A stretch of 64,000 nt of DNA, from positions 14,463 to 78,462 of the forward strand of contig JAGKXB010000005.1 in assembly GCA_021151485.1 (NCBI GenBank), written 5' to 3'. Below are positions 10,858-20,132 of the stretch, piece by piece. Numbering within the stretch: the first letter of the stretch is position 1; every line of letters begins with the position of its first letter. Source of the stretch: Oxalobacteraceae bacterium (lineage in GTDB: Bacteria > Pseudomonadota > Gammaproteobacteria > Burkholderiales > Burkholderiaceae_D). Below the pieces are notes generated by a model. The model did not search any database, was not told the DNA's origin, and saw only the letters and a list, made by a program, of their open reading frames with translations. Made by a program: the position numbers and the translations under genes.

Positions 10858-12144
10858 ATGAATTCATCCGCGTTTACCGTTTTGTTTGTCGCTTTTTTAT
10901 TTCTTAGTCTGGCACTACGTTTTTGGCTAGCTTCGCGTCAAATACGTCACGTAATGACGCATCGCCACGCTGTACCGGCTGAATTCGCAGAAAAAATCTC
11001 GTTGGAAGCACATCAAAAAGCGGCGGATTACACCATTACAAAAACAAAATTTGGGCAAATTTTATTACTCGTTAACACTGCTGTATTAGTGGGTTTTACC
11101 TTGCTAGGCGGTTTGCAATGGCTATCCAACACATTATTTGCAATCAGCGGACCTGGCATGTGGTATCAAATCGGCTTGTTGGTCGCCTTTACCTGCATTT
11201 CAAGCCTGATTGATTTGCCTTTTGATTACTACAGGCAGTTTGTACTGGAGGAAAAATTTGGCTTCAATAAAATGCGCCCCGGTTTATTCTTTGCTGACAT
11301 GATCAAAGGCGCTGTGCTAGGTGCAGTGATCGGCTTGCCTCTCGTCTGGGTAGTACTGAGTTTGATGGAAAAATCCGGCGATTTATGGTGGTTATATGCC
11401 TGGCTAGTGTGGAGTGGATTTCAGCTATTAATGTTGGTCTTGTATCCGAGCGTCATCGCCCCGCTCTTTAATAAATTTACCCCGTTGGAAGAAGGCGACG
11501 TACGTAGCCGAATTGAAGGCTTGATGCAACGCACAGGATTTGCATCCAAAGGCTTGTTTGTCATGGATGGTTCAAAACGCAGCGCGCATGGCAATGCCTA
11601 TTTTTCCGGCTTTGGTGCAGCCAAACGGATTGTGTTTTTCGATACCTTGTTGTCACGCCTGACCGCGCCAGAAATCGAAGCTGTGCTGGCGCATGAGTTG
11701 GGACATTTCAAACACAAACACATCATCAAACGCATCGTCACCTTGTTTGCGCTGTCACTAGCTTTTCTTGCTTTGCTCGGTTATTTGAAAAACCAGGTCT
11801 GGTTTTATAGTGGTTTAGGCATTGATCCACACTTATTGGCACCAGCCAATGACAATGCCATGGCGCTGATTTTGTTTATGTTGGCATTGCCAGTCTTCAC
11901 TTTCCCACTTTCACCACTCAGCTCAATCAGCTCACGCAAGCATGAATTTGAAGCCGATGCGTTTGCCGCTCAGCAAACCAATGCGCAGGATTTGGTATCC
12001 GCTTTGGTCAAAATGTATGAAGACAATGCGTCGACCTTAACGCCTGACCCTCTCCACAGTGCGTTTTATGATTCTCATCCACCTGCGCATATACGGATCG
12101 AAAAGCTGCTGCATGCCTCTAAACGATCAACACAATCAGCTTAA
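10858..12144 (+). CDS. M48-family (Ste24-like) membrane zinc metalloprotease
   Basis: A 428-residue multi-pass membrane peptidase related to yeast Ste24 (CaaX protease 1) and distantly to HtpX. An N-terminal helix is followed by the family DUF (about residues 25-200) with several hydrophobic segments, then the catalytic HELGH motif at about 279-283 (LAHELGHFKHKH). The third zinc ligand, Glu, is in KHEFEADAFAA near residue 365. Role probably membrane protein quality control; the substrate is unknown. The rsgA coding region follows directly, so the two genes are probably co-transcribed. Confidence 0.9.
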   Translation: MNSSAFTVLFVAFLFLSLALRFWLASRQIRHVMTHRHAVPAEFAEKISLEAHQKAADYTITKTKFGQILLLVNTAVLVGFTLLGGLQWLSNTLFAISGPGMWYQIGLLVAFTCISSLIDLPFDYYRQFVLEEKFGFNKMRPGLFFADMIKGAVLGAVIGLPLVWVVLSLMEKSGDLWWLYAWLVWSGFQLLMLVLYPSVIAPLFNKFTPLEEGDVRSRIEGLMQRTGFASKGLFVMDGSKRSAHGNAYFSGFGAAKRIVFFDTLLSRLTAPEIEAVLAHELGHFKHKHIIKRIVTLFALSLAFLALLGYLKNQVWFYSGLGIDPHLLAPANDNAMALILFMLALPVFTFPLSPLSSISSRKHEFEADAFAAQQTNAQDLVSALVKMYEDNASTLTPDPLHSAFYDSHPPAHIRIEKLLHASKRSTQSA

Positions 12145-12153
12145 GTGAACCGG

Positions 12154-13071
12154 ATGACAACAATCACAGGCACCATCATTGCCGCACACGGGCGCCATTA
12201 TCTGGCATCCGCAGTGACGGATGCGGGTATGCAGCATTTGCAATGCGTCACACGCGGTAAGAAAAGCAATGTGGCGGTTGGCGACATCGTGCAGCTCACT
12301 TTAACCTCGACCGATCAAGCCGTGATTGAATCGATTGCTGAACGCAAAACCCTGCTCTATCGCTCGGATCAATACAAATCCAAATTGTTAGCTGCCAATG
12401 TCACCCAGCTCTTTATTGTGGTGGCAACTGAACCTGGTTTTTCTGATGATTTGATTTCACGTGCCTTAGTGGCAGCCGATGCCGCCGGCATCACAGCGCA
12501 TATTGTGCTGAATAAAACGGACGTCGCTCATTTACTTGAAAAGACCAGAGAGCGCTTGGCAATGTATGCGGCGCTAGGCTATCCGATTCATGAAGTATCC
12601 GCACGTGCGCAACCAGAAGCTGCGTGCGCTACCTTAGCTCCTTTGTTAGCGGGACAATCAACGATTTTGATCGGACAATCGGGCATGGGAAAATCTTCTT
12701 TGATCAATCTTTTAGTGCCGAATGCAGATATTACGACGCGCGAAATTTCAACTGCCTTGGACACAGGCAAACACACCACGACTTTTACCCGTTTATACCC
12801 ATATCAATCGGTATCCGAAGCCGATACTGGTACAATCATCGATTCGCCCGGATTCCAAGAGTTTGGCTTATATCATTTGTCGGAAGGTATGTTAGAACGC
12901 GCTTTTCGGGAATTTTCTCCCCATTTAGGAAGGTGTAAATACTATAATTGCCACCACGTGATTGAGCCAGGTTGCGCTATTTTGGCAGCGGTCGAGAAAC
13001 AGCACATTACTCCCATGCGTCATGCACTGTATACACAATTGCTGCATGAATCCTCGCAAACGCTGTATTAA
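12154..13071 (+). CDS. rsgA: Ribosome small subunit-dependent GTPase A
   Basis: A late 30S-assembly GTPase with circularly permuted G motifs: G4 NKTD, then G1 GQSGMGKSS, then G3 DSPGFQEFG. An OB-fold comes before them, and a C-terminal zinc finger ([14 protein letters not shown]) after. About 305 residues. I chose the ATG at 12154. A GTG at 12145, directly after the protease stop, is in frame and would add three residues; neither has a strong Shine-Dalgarno. Confidence 0.96.
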   Translation: MTTITGTIIAAHGRHYLASAVTDAGMQHLQCVTRGKKSNVAVGDIVQLTLTSTDQAVIESIAERKTLLYRSDQYKSKLLAANVTQLFIVVATEPGFSDDLISRALVAADAAGITAHIVLNKTDVAHLLEKTRERLAMYAALGYPIHEVSARAQPEAACATLAPLLAGQSTILIGQSGMGKSSLINLLVPNADITTREISTALDTGKHTTTFTRLYPYQSVSEADTGTIIDSPGFQEFGLYHLSEGMLERAFREFSPHLGRCKYYNCHHVIEPGCAILAAVEKQHITPMRHALYTQLLHESSQTLY

Positions 13072-13150
13072 AAATAAATAAAATTAATTAAAAATTAATC
13101 AATTCAATACAAAATACAATTTACGTTGTTTTTACGTTTTTTACGTTGCT

Positions 13151-14065
13151 ATGCCAATCAAACATTTTCTGCAATTTTCTGACTTTACATTAGACGAATT
13201 TGAATACGTGATTAAACGTACACATTTGATCAAACGTAAATTCAAAGCCTATGAACCCCACCATCCTTTAATCGATCGCACGCTGGTGATGGTGTTTGAA
13301 AAAAATTCCACCCGTACCCGTTTATCGTTTGAAGCAGGAATGCATCAGCTCGGCGGTGCGGCGATTTATTTAAATACCCGCGACAGTCAGTTGGGACGTG
13401 GCGAGCCAGTTGAAGATGCAGCACAAGTTATGTCCCGCATGTGCGACATCATCATGGTGCGAACTTTTGGACAAGAAATCATTGAGCGCTTCGCGGCCAA
13501 TTCGCGCGTGCCCGTCATCAATGGTTTGACCAACGAGCATCATCCTTGTCAGGTATTGGCCGACGTATTCACCTTTATCGAGCAACGTGGCTCGATTGCT
13601 GGCAAAACCGTGGCTTGGATAGGCGATGCTAACAATATGCTGTATTCCTGGTTGCAAGCGGCGCAAGTATTCAATTTTCACCTGAATGTTTCCACACCCA
13701 AAGGTTACGAGTTAAATCGTGAGTTGGTCGCAACAGACAATGCAAATTACACCTTGTTCCCCAACCCATCCGACGCCTGTGCCGGCGCACATCTGGTGAC
13801 AACCGATGTCTGGACCAGCATGGGCTACGAAAAAGAAAATGCTGCGCGCTTACAAGCGTTTGACGGTTGGATCGTCGACCAGGCCAAAATGCAACGTGCT
13901 CAACCTGATGCCTTATTCATGCACTGCCTGCCCGCCCATCGTGGCGAAGAAGTAGCAGCAGAGGTCATAGATGGCCCACAATCCATCGTCTGGGAAGAGG
14001 CAGAAAATCGTCTGCACGTTCAAAAAGCACTGATGGAATATCTGCTGCTAGGACGTATTTCTTAA
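13151..14065 (+). CDS. argF: Ornithine carbamoyltransferase
   Basis: Forms citrulline from ornithine and carbamoyl phosphate. The 304 residues show the carbamoyl-phosphate loop STRTR (near residue 54), HHPCQ (near 133) and the ornithine-side HCLPAHRGEEV (near 257). It lies 52 nt before argG, so two successive arginine steps are paired. TTACGTT occurs three times at about 10-nt spacing (13121-13147) just before the ATG, where a Shine-Dalgarno would be expected and none is seen. I make no regulator claim. Confidence 0.97.
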   Translation: MPIKHFLQFSDFTLDEFEYVIKRTHLIKRKFKAYEPHHPLIDRTLVMVFEKNSTRTRLSFEAGMHQLGGAAIYLNTRDSQLGRGEPVEDAAQVMSRMCDIIMVRTFGQEIIERFAANSRVPVINGLTNEHHPCQVLADVFTFIEQRGSIAGKTVAWIGDANNMLYSWLQAAQVFNFHLNVSTPKGYELNRELVATDNANYTLFPNPSDACAGAHLVTTDVWTSMGYEKENAARLQAFDGWIVDQAKMQRAQPDALFMHCLPAHRGEEVAAEVIDGPQSIVWEEAENRLHVQKALMEYLLLGRIS

Positions 14066-14117
14066 TACCAATTACCAATATAAATAATTAAACAATTCAT
14101 TTCTTAGAAAGACCAAT

Positions 14118-15347
14118 ATGAGCGATGTAAAAAAAGTTGTTTTGGCGTATTCCGGCGGGCTCGATACTTCTGTGATTTTGAAATGGTTGCAAGATCATTA
14201 TCAATGTGAAATTGTGACCTTCACCGCTGACCTCGGCCAAGGTGAAGAGCTGGAACCAGCTCGTGCCAAAGCGCTTAAATTTGGCATCAAACCAGAAAAT
14301 ATTTACATCGACGACGTGCGCGAAGAATTCGTGCGCGATTTCGTGTTTCCTATGTTCCGTGCTAACACCGTGTATGAAGGCGAATACTTGCTCGGTACAT
14401 CGATCGCCCGCCCCTTGATTGCCAAACGTTTGATTGAAATTGCACGTGCCACTGGCGCCGATGCCATTTCCCACGGCGCAACCGGCAAAGGCAACGATCA
14501 AGTTCGTTTTGAACTCGGCGCTTACGCCTTGATGCCAGGAGTCAAAATCATCGCTCCGTGGCGCGAATGGGATTTGCTGTCGCGTGAAAAATTATTGAAA
14601 TATGCAGAAGATGCTGGCATCGAAATCGACATGAAACACAAAAACGGTGGTGCGCCGTATTCTATGGACGCCAATCTGTTGCATATCAGCTTCGAAGGCC
14701 GTCATTTGGAAAACCCCAGCGCAGAAGCAGAAGAAACCATGTGGCGCTGGACTGTCAGCCCAGAAGCGGCGCCCAACGAAGCAGAATACCTCGACATTGA
14801 ATACGAAAAAGGCGATATCGTGGCCTTGAACGGCAAACGCCTCTCACCCGCTAGCGTGTTAACCGAATTAAACCGCTTGGGTGGCAAACACGGCATCGGC
14901 CGCCTTGATCTGGTGGAAAACCGCTACGTCGGCATGAAATCCCGCGGCTGCTACGAAACCCCAGGCGGCACCATCATGCTACGCGCCCACCGCGCCATCG
15001 AATCCATCACTTTGGATCGTGAAGTCGCGCATTTGAAAGACGATTTGATGCCACGCTACGCTTCCATGATTTACAACGGCTACTGGTGGGCACCAGAACG
15101 CGTCGCGCTGCAAACCTTGATTGATCACACACAACAATGCGTCAACGGCTGGGTGCGCTTAAAACTGTACAAAGGCAATGTCATCGTCGTAGCCCGCGAT
15201 TCCAAAACAGACTCGCTGTTCGACATGAACATCGCTACTTTCGACGAAGACGGCGGTGCTTACAACCAAGCCGATGCAGGCGGATTCATCAAACTCAACG
15301 CCTTGCGCATGCGGATTGCTGCGATTGCACGGGAAAAATCCAAGTAA
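14118..15347 (+). CDS. argG: Argininosuccinate synthase
   Basis: Condenses citrulline and aspartate with ATP. The 409 residues start with the PP-loop AYSGGLDTS (residues 10-18). [17 protein letters not shown] binds citrulline/aspartate, and FEGRHLENP and [11 protein letters not shown] follow. Length fits the short bacterial form. Downstream of argF in the same direction; the palindromic repeat at 15358 begins 11 nt after the stop and could end the transcript. Confidence 0.98.
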   Translation: MSDVKKVVLAYSGGLDTSVILKWLQDHYQCEIVTFTADLGQGEELEPARAKALKFGIKPENIYIDDVREEFVRDFVFPMFRANTVYEGEYLLGTSIARPLIAKRLIEIARATGADAISHGATGKGNDQVRFELGAYALMPGVKIIAPWREWDLLSREKLLKYAEDAGIEIDMKHKNGGAPYSMDANLLHISFEGRHLENPSAEAEETMWRWTVSPEAAPNEAEYLDIEYEKGDIVALNGKRLSPASVLTELNRLGGKHGIGRLDLVENRYVGMKSRGCYETPGGTIMLRAHRAIESITLDREVAHLKDDLMPRYASMIYNGYWWAPERVALQTLIDHTQQCVNGWVRLKLYKGNVIVVARDSKTDSLFDMNIATFDEDGGAYNQADAGGFIKLNALRMRIAAIAREKSK

Positions 15348-15357
15348 TACTTTTACT

Positions 15358-15446
15358 CCGTCGCTCCCGCAGTTTTAGGCGGGAATCCAGTGGCGTTGAA
15401 ACGGCAAAAGTCACTGGGCTCCCGCCTAAAACCGCGGGAGCGACGG
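15358..15446. repeat. Palindromic intergenic repeat, copy 1
   Basis: Two arms of about 35 nt, near-perfectly complementary (CCGTCGCTCCCGC...GCGGGAGCGACGG), each containing an inner TTTTAGGCGGGA block and CCAGTG, around a loop of about 19 nt. Related copies lie at 55252-55347 and 61869-61963, with a decayed one at 45388-45479. It sits right after argG and may act as a 3' hairpin. Confidence 0.85.
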
Positions 15447-15517
15447 AAATTAAAGCAATACATTCTGCTTGACGCGAATAACAGTATTTACGATTCACAC
15501 ACCATTCGAAATCCCCC

Positions 15518-17137
15518 ATGTTGCGACTGAATGAAATCAAGCTTCCTCTCGACCATCCTGAGGAAGCGATTAAACAAGCGATTCTTGAGAAACTCAACAT
15601 CACTGAAAGCATGTTGCTTAGTTATTCGGTGTTTCGCCGTGGCTATGATGCACGCAAGAAGACAGCGATTATTTTCATTTATTCACTGGATGTGGCCACG
15701 ACTGATGATGCGGGGTTATTGCAACGTTTCCAGCATGATCCGCACGTCTTGGCTACGCCTGACATGGAATATCGTTTTGTCGTGCAGGCGTCGCAGCAAC
15801 CTGCTGCTGCAAAGAAAGCACGGCCAGTTGTCATTGGTTGCGGTCCTTGCGGTTTGTTTGCTGGCTTGATTTTGGCGCAAATGGGATTTCGTCCGATTAT
15901 TTTAGAGCGTGGCAAGACTGTACGTGAACGGACTAAAGATACGTTTGGTTTGTGGCGTAAAAGGGAGTTACATCCTGAATCAAATGTACAGTTTGGCGAA
16001 GGTGGCGCGGGGACGTTTTCTGACGGAAAACTATATAGCCAAATCAAAGATCCCAAACATTATGGACGTAAAGTATTGACTGAGTTCGTGCAAGCCGGCG
16101 CACCGCCGGAAATTTTGTATGTCAGCAAACCCCATATCGGCACATTCAGGCTCGTCAAAATGGTGGAGCAAATGCGCGCCAGTATTGAGTCCTTGGGCGG
16201 TGAATTCCGTTTTGAGCACCGCGTAGATGATATTCAAATAGAAGATGGCAAAGTGCGTGGCCTCATCCTGTCGGATGGTTCACGGATTGAAACCGAACAT
16301 GTGGTACTGGCAGTCGGCCATAGCGCGCGTGACACCTTTCACATGTTGCATCAACGTGGCGTCCACATCGTCGCCAAGCCATTTTCGATTGGATTCCGAA
16401 TCGAACATCCGCAATCCTTAATCGATCGTTGCCGTTTTGGCCCCAATGCAGGCAATCCTTTACTAGGCGCCGCGGATTACAAACTGGTACATCACTGCAG
16501 CAATGGGCGTTCGGTCTATAGTTTTTGCATGTGCCCAGGCGGCACGGTGGTGGCGGCGGCTTCAGAACCTGGTCGTCTGGTGACGAATGGGATGAGCCAA
16601 TACTCACGCAACGAGCGCAATGCCAATAGCGCCATCGTAGTCGGCATTACGCCAGCTGATTATCCTGACTATCCAAGCAATCCTTTAGCTGGCATTAACT
16701 TCCAAAGGCATTGGGAAGAACGTGCTTTTGTACTAGGCGGCAGCAATTACAACGCGCCTGGGCAACTGGTGGGTGACTTCTTGGCCAATCAACCTTCCAC
16801 CACCTTAGGTTCTGTCATTCCCTCCTACAAACCTGGCGTGCAATTAGGCGACCTCAGCACCAGCTTGCCGGATTATGCGATTACAGCCATACGTGAAGCC
16901 CTGCCCGCTTTTGGCAAACAAATCAAAGGTTTTGACGTTCGTGATGCGATGTTGACAGGGGTAGAAACACGCACCTCCTCCCCCATCTGCATACAACGCA
17001 ACGAACATTACCAAAGCGTGAACACCCAAGGCTTATTTCCCGCTGGCGAAGGTGCCGGTTACGCCGGTGGCATTCTCTCCGCTGCGATTGATGGCATTAA
17101 AGTGGCGGAGGCAGTGGCGTTGAGTTTGGTTGCTTGA
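15518..17137 (+). CDS. FAD-dependent oxidoreductase of uncharacterised type (COG2509-like)
   Basis: A 539-residue NAD(P)/FAD protein. An N-terminal domain of about 95 residues (RLNEIKLPLDHPEEAI) precedes the Rossmann motif VVIGCGPCGLFAGLILAQ (about 105-122) and a second nucleotide motif ending in LAVGHSARDT (about 265-275). GEGGAGTFSDGKL and the C-terminal FPAGEGAGYAGGILSAAIDGIKVAEA are typical of this conserved family. The substrate is unknown. Cysteine-rich segments (FCMCPGG, ICIQRN) are conserved-looking. No operon partner upstream; the next gene follows by 68 nt. Confidence 0.85.
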   Translation: MLRLNEIKLPLDHPEEAIKQAILEKLNITESMLLSYSVFRRGYDARKKTAIIFIYSLDVATTDDAGLLQRFQHDPHVLATPDMEYRFVVQASQQPAAAKKARPVVIGCGPCGLFAGLILAQMGFRPIILERGKTVRERTKDTFGLWRKRELHPESNVQFGEGGAGTFSDGKLYSQIKDPKHYGRKVLTEFVQAGAPPEILYVSKPHIGTFRLVKMVEQMRASIESLGGEFRFEHRVDDIQIEDGKVRGLILSDGSRIETEHVVLAVGHSARDTFHMLHQRGVHIVAKPFSIGFRIEHPQSLIDRCRFGPNAGNPLLGAADYKLVHHCSNGRSVYSFCMCPGGTVVAAASEPGRLVTNGMSQYSRNERNANSAIVVGITPADYPDYPSNPLAGINFQRHWEERAFVLGGSNYNAPGQLVGDFLANQPSTTLGSVIPSYKPGVQLGDLSTSLPDYAITAIREALPAFGKQIKGFDVRDAMLTGVETRTSSPICIQRNEHYQSVNTQGLFPAGEGAGYAGGILSAAIDGIKVAEAVALSLVA

Positions 17138-17205
17138 ACCGCCCCACCCTCAATAAAAACAAGACCTGATGTATAGTGACAGGCTGTTCAACAACTAGCT
17201 TCTAT

Positions 17206-18531
17206 ATGGAAAGCATTCTTTTAATGATCGTTGCCATAGCGCTCGTCGCGCTAAATGGTTTTTTCGTGGCAGCAGAATTTAGTCTTGTTAAATTACGACC
17301 AACGCGCATTCGTGCAATTGCTAAAAAACATGGTTTGCTGGGGCGTATTCTCACTAAAGTACATGGCCAACTGGATGCTTATTTATCTGCTTGCCAACTC
17401 GGTATTACCTTAGCTTCGCTTGGTTTGGGCTGGATTGGTGAGCCTGCATTTGCTAATTTGCTTTCGCCTTTGTTTCACCTAACTGGCATCACGAATCAAG
17501 AAATTATCCATAGCATTTCATTTGCTTTCGCCTTTTTTGTCATTTCGTTTCTGCATATCGTGGTTGGGGAATTGGCGCCAAAATCGATGGCGATTCGCAA
17601 TCCGGACAAAATTGGCTTGTGGAGCGCATTGCCACTTTATGGTTTTTATTGGTTGATGTATCCAGCAATCTGGATGCTGAATGCCAGCGCCAACTGGGTA
17701 TTACGATTGGCAGGCCTAGATAACACAGGACATATGCAGGATAGCCATTATTCTGCGGAAGAACTCAAGCTGATTCTGCGTACCAGTCGCCCTGACGGCA
17801 AGTTCACGCATGACGAATGGAATGTGCTGGCGCAAATTCTGGATTTCAGCAAACTACAAGTGTCCGATTGTATGCGTCCGATTCATGAGCTGGTATTTTT
17901 GCAGAAAAACAAATCCTGGCAAGACAACATGGACATCATTGCCGCCAATCGATTCAGCCGTTACCCTTACTTTGATGCAGAACACAAAGTAATGGGAATG
18001 ATTCATCTCAAAGATTTATTTTTAGCACAACAAGAAGGTAAATCCATTGCCAATCTGGATGAGTATTTACGCCCAATACAACACGTGACACCACATCTGT
18101 CTGCTTTGGAGCTGTTCCGCCGCTCCCGCAAAGGCGCACCACATTTCATCATGGTGACAGAACCAGGAAACAGCGTGCAGGGATTTCTAACACTGGATAA
18201 CTTGCTCAGCGCGTTGGTGGGAGAAATTTCTGATGAATTCCGTCAAAGTGACAATGAATGGACACGTCTCAACGATGGTAGTTTGATAGGCAAAGGCAGC
18301 ATGCCTATTTTTACGCTAGAACGTATTTTAGGTATCGATATTGAAAACGAAAAGTTCAATCTGGAAGACGCCGAATCCGTAGGTGGACTGATTATGGAGA
18401 AACTAGGAGATATTCCCAAAGAGGGGCAACGCATCATTTTTGAACAATTCGATATTTTGATCAAACAAATGCATGGGCCACGTATTGCATTAGTGCAAGT
18501 ATTTCCTAAAGAGTTAGCTGCAAAGATGTGA
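17206..18531 (+). CDS. CNNM/HlyC-type membrane protein (DUF21, CBS pair, CorC_HlyC domain)
   Basis: A 441-residue protein. The N-terminal DUF21/CNNM region has about four hydrophobic segments (ESILLMIVAIALVALNGFFVAAEFSLVKLRPTR onward). Two CBS motifs span about residues 215-340, and the C-terminal CorC_HlyC domain about 350-435. Relatives are linked to magnesium/cobalt efflux and are often misnamed haemolysins. An upstream in-frame GTG (17176) would add 10 residues before the natural membrane start and was rejected. The 3' end overlaps the convergent NAD(P)HX-repair gene by 18 nt. Confidence 0.9.
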   Translation: MESILLMIVAIALVALNGFFVAAEFSLVKLRPTRIRAIAKKHGLLGRILTKVHGQLDAYLSACQLGITLASLGLGWIGEPAFANLLSPLFHLTGITNQEIIHSISFAFAFFVISFLHIVVGELAPKSMAIRNPDKIGLWSALPLYGFYWLMYPAIWMLNASANWVLRLAGLDNTGHMQDSHYSAEELKLILRTSRPDGKFTHDEWNVLAQILDFSKLQVSDCMRPIHELVFLQKNKSWQDNMDIIAANRFSRYPYFDAEHKVMGMIHLKDLFLAQQEGKSIANLDEYLRPIQHVTPHLSALELFRRSRKGAPHFIMVTEPGNSVQGFLTLDNLLSALVGEISDEFRQSDNEWTRLNDGSLIGKGSMPIFTLERILGIDIENEKFNLEDAESVGGLIMEKLGDIPKEGQRIIFEQFDILIKQMHGPRIALVQVFPKELAAKM

Positions 18532-20064
18532 TGTTATGCCATCAACTTCACTTGTCAAACTGTTTAATAACGTACGTACGGGCAAGATTAACTCACTGGC
18601 AGTCAGCCCTATTGGCCCTACTCCTTGCTCGACCAACACATCAGCCGCTTTGCCATGCAGCCAAACAGCAGCCAACGCTGCGTCTCTTGCAAACCACCCC
18701 TGTGCTAACAAAGCACCACCAACACCGGCTAACACATCCCCGGTACCAGCTGTCGCCAAACCCGGATTGCCAGTCGGATTAATGATTACGTCACTATTTG
18801 GCGATGCAATTACCGTACCTGTTCCTTTGAGGATGAGGTATGCCTGATATTGATCACTTAAAGTACGAGCAGATCGTAAACGATCTGATTGTACTTCTTG
18901 GAGACTGCATCCCAATAAGCGCGCAGCCTCTAAAGGATGCGGAGTCATCAATGTAGGACTGATACGCTGCGCCACTTTTTGTTGCAACCCCTGATCTTGA
19001 GCAATTAAATTCAATGCATCCGCATCAAGTAACATGGGAGTATCAAACTCCAACACCCGCGCAAGTAAAGCATGCGCCTCGCTTGACAATCCTAAACCAG
19101 GGCCAACGACCAACGTGGCAGAAGAAAAATCAAATGTATCTGGTGACCGACACATTAACTCCGGCTCGTTTCCATCGTAAGTTAAGGTTTCGTCAAGCGA
19201 AACAACAAAAACTCGACCGGCACCAGAATGCAGAGCAGCACGCCCTGCCAATAAAACGGCGCCAACCATGCCTGGCGCACCACCAACGATAGCAACATTC
19301 CCATAAGTGCCCTTGTTCGTATGGTGGAGACGTTGCTGCAATGATGATTGAAACAAATCCACACTATTGAGAAAAATCCGTGAAGCAAGCTGATTAATAT
19401 ACAGGTCACCAGTTTCCAAATCAGCAACATATACTTTACCGGCACAATCTCTACCATAAAGAGTGTGGAGGCCGACTTTGTCGGCAATAAACGTAATGGT
19501 TGCTGTAGCACGTATTGCTACACCGCCTTGTTCTATACCAACGATATTGCCCGTGTCGGCATCCAAACCACTTGGTACATCCAGCGCCAGAATGGGTGCT
19601 GGCAAAGCGTTAATAGCATTGATCAACACCTTCAAATCACCCGTGATGGGGCGCGTTAAACCAATACCAAACAAACCATCAATGATTAAATCCCACGTTA
19701 TCGAAGTAATACGAAATATGACATCCTGAACGTTGCTCATCGCCATAAAATGCACCGCACTGTGCCGAGCACGCGCCATAGCCAATGTAAACTCCGGCGA
19801 TTCTTTCATGCCTGGGTAATGTAAAAGTGTGACTTGCGTTCCTCTTTGTGCCAACTGATACGCAAGCTCCAACGCGTCTCCACCATTATTACCAGGACCT
19901 GCCAACACCAATACTTTTGCTTGCGTCAATGGCAGGGCAAGATAATTCAATGCTACCTTTGCGGCCTCCAAACCAGCGCGCTGCATAAGCGTCGCCACGG
20001 GCAAATCGGCAGCAGCGGCTCGCTCAACAGCAAGAACATTATCAATTGTATAAAGAGAATGCAT
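18514..20064 (-). CDS. nnr: Bifunctional NAD(P)H-hydrate epimerase / ADP-dependent dehydratase
   Basis: Repairs hydrated NADH and NADPH. The 516 residues combine a YjeF_N epimerase domain (about 1-220; LAGPGNNGGDALELA, DVPSGLDADTG) and a ribokinase-like YjeF_C dehydratase domain (about 235-510; GNVAIVGGAPGMVGAVLLAGRAALHSGAG and GNPGLATAGTGDVLAGV). E. coli YjeF has the same fusion. The tandem GH18 genes lie upstream on the same strand with a 68-nt gap, so read-through is possible. Confidence 0.95.
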   Translation of the reverse strand: MHSLYTIDNVLAVERAAAADLPVATLMQRAGLEAAKVALNYLALPLTQAKVLVLAGPGNNGGDALELAYQLAQRGTQVTLLHYPGMKESPEFTLAMARARHSAVHFMAMSNVQDVIFRITSITWDLIIDGLFGIGLTRPITGDLKVLINAINALPAPILALDVPSGLDADTGNIVGIEQGGVAIRATATITFIADKVGLHTLYGRDCAGKVYVADLETGDLYINQLASRIFLNSVDLFQSSLQQRLHHTNKGTYGNVAIVGGAPGMVGAVLLAGRAALHSGAGRVFVVSLDETLTYDGNEPELMCRSPDTFDFSSATLVVGPGLGLSSEAHALLARVLEFDTPMLLDADALNLIAQDQGLQQKVAQRISPTLMTPHPLEAARLLGCSLQEVQSDRLRSARTLSDQYQAYLILKGTGTVIASPNSDVIINPTGNPGLATAGTGDVLAGVGGALLAQGWFARDAALAAVWLHGKAADVLVEQGVGPIGLTASELILPVRTLLNSLTSEVDGITSHLCS

Positions 20065-20132
20065 TTTTACCGATATTGTTACTATTCAACAATATACAAA
20101 TCACCTTAAAGTACTTCATACGTACCTAATCA

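Noticed and set aside
13121..13147. Three TTACGTT repeats before argF as an arginine operator
   Set aside because: Spacing is uneven (11 and 9 nt), and the motif does not resemble an ARG box; simple sequence is more likely.
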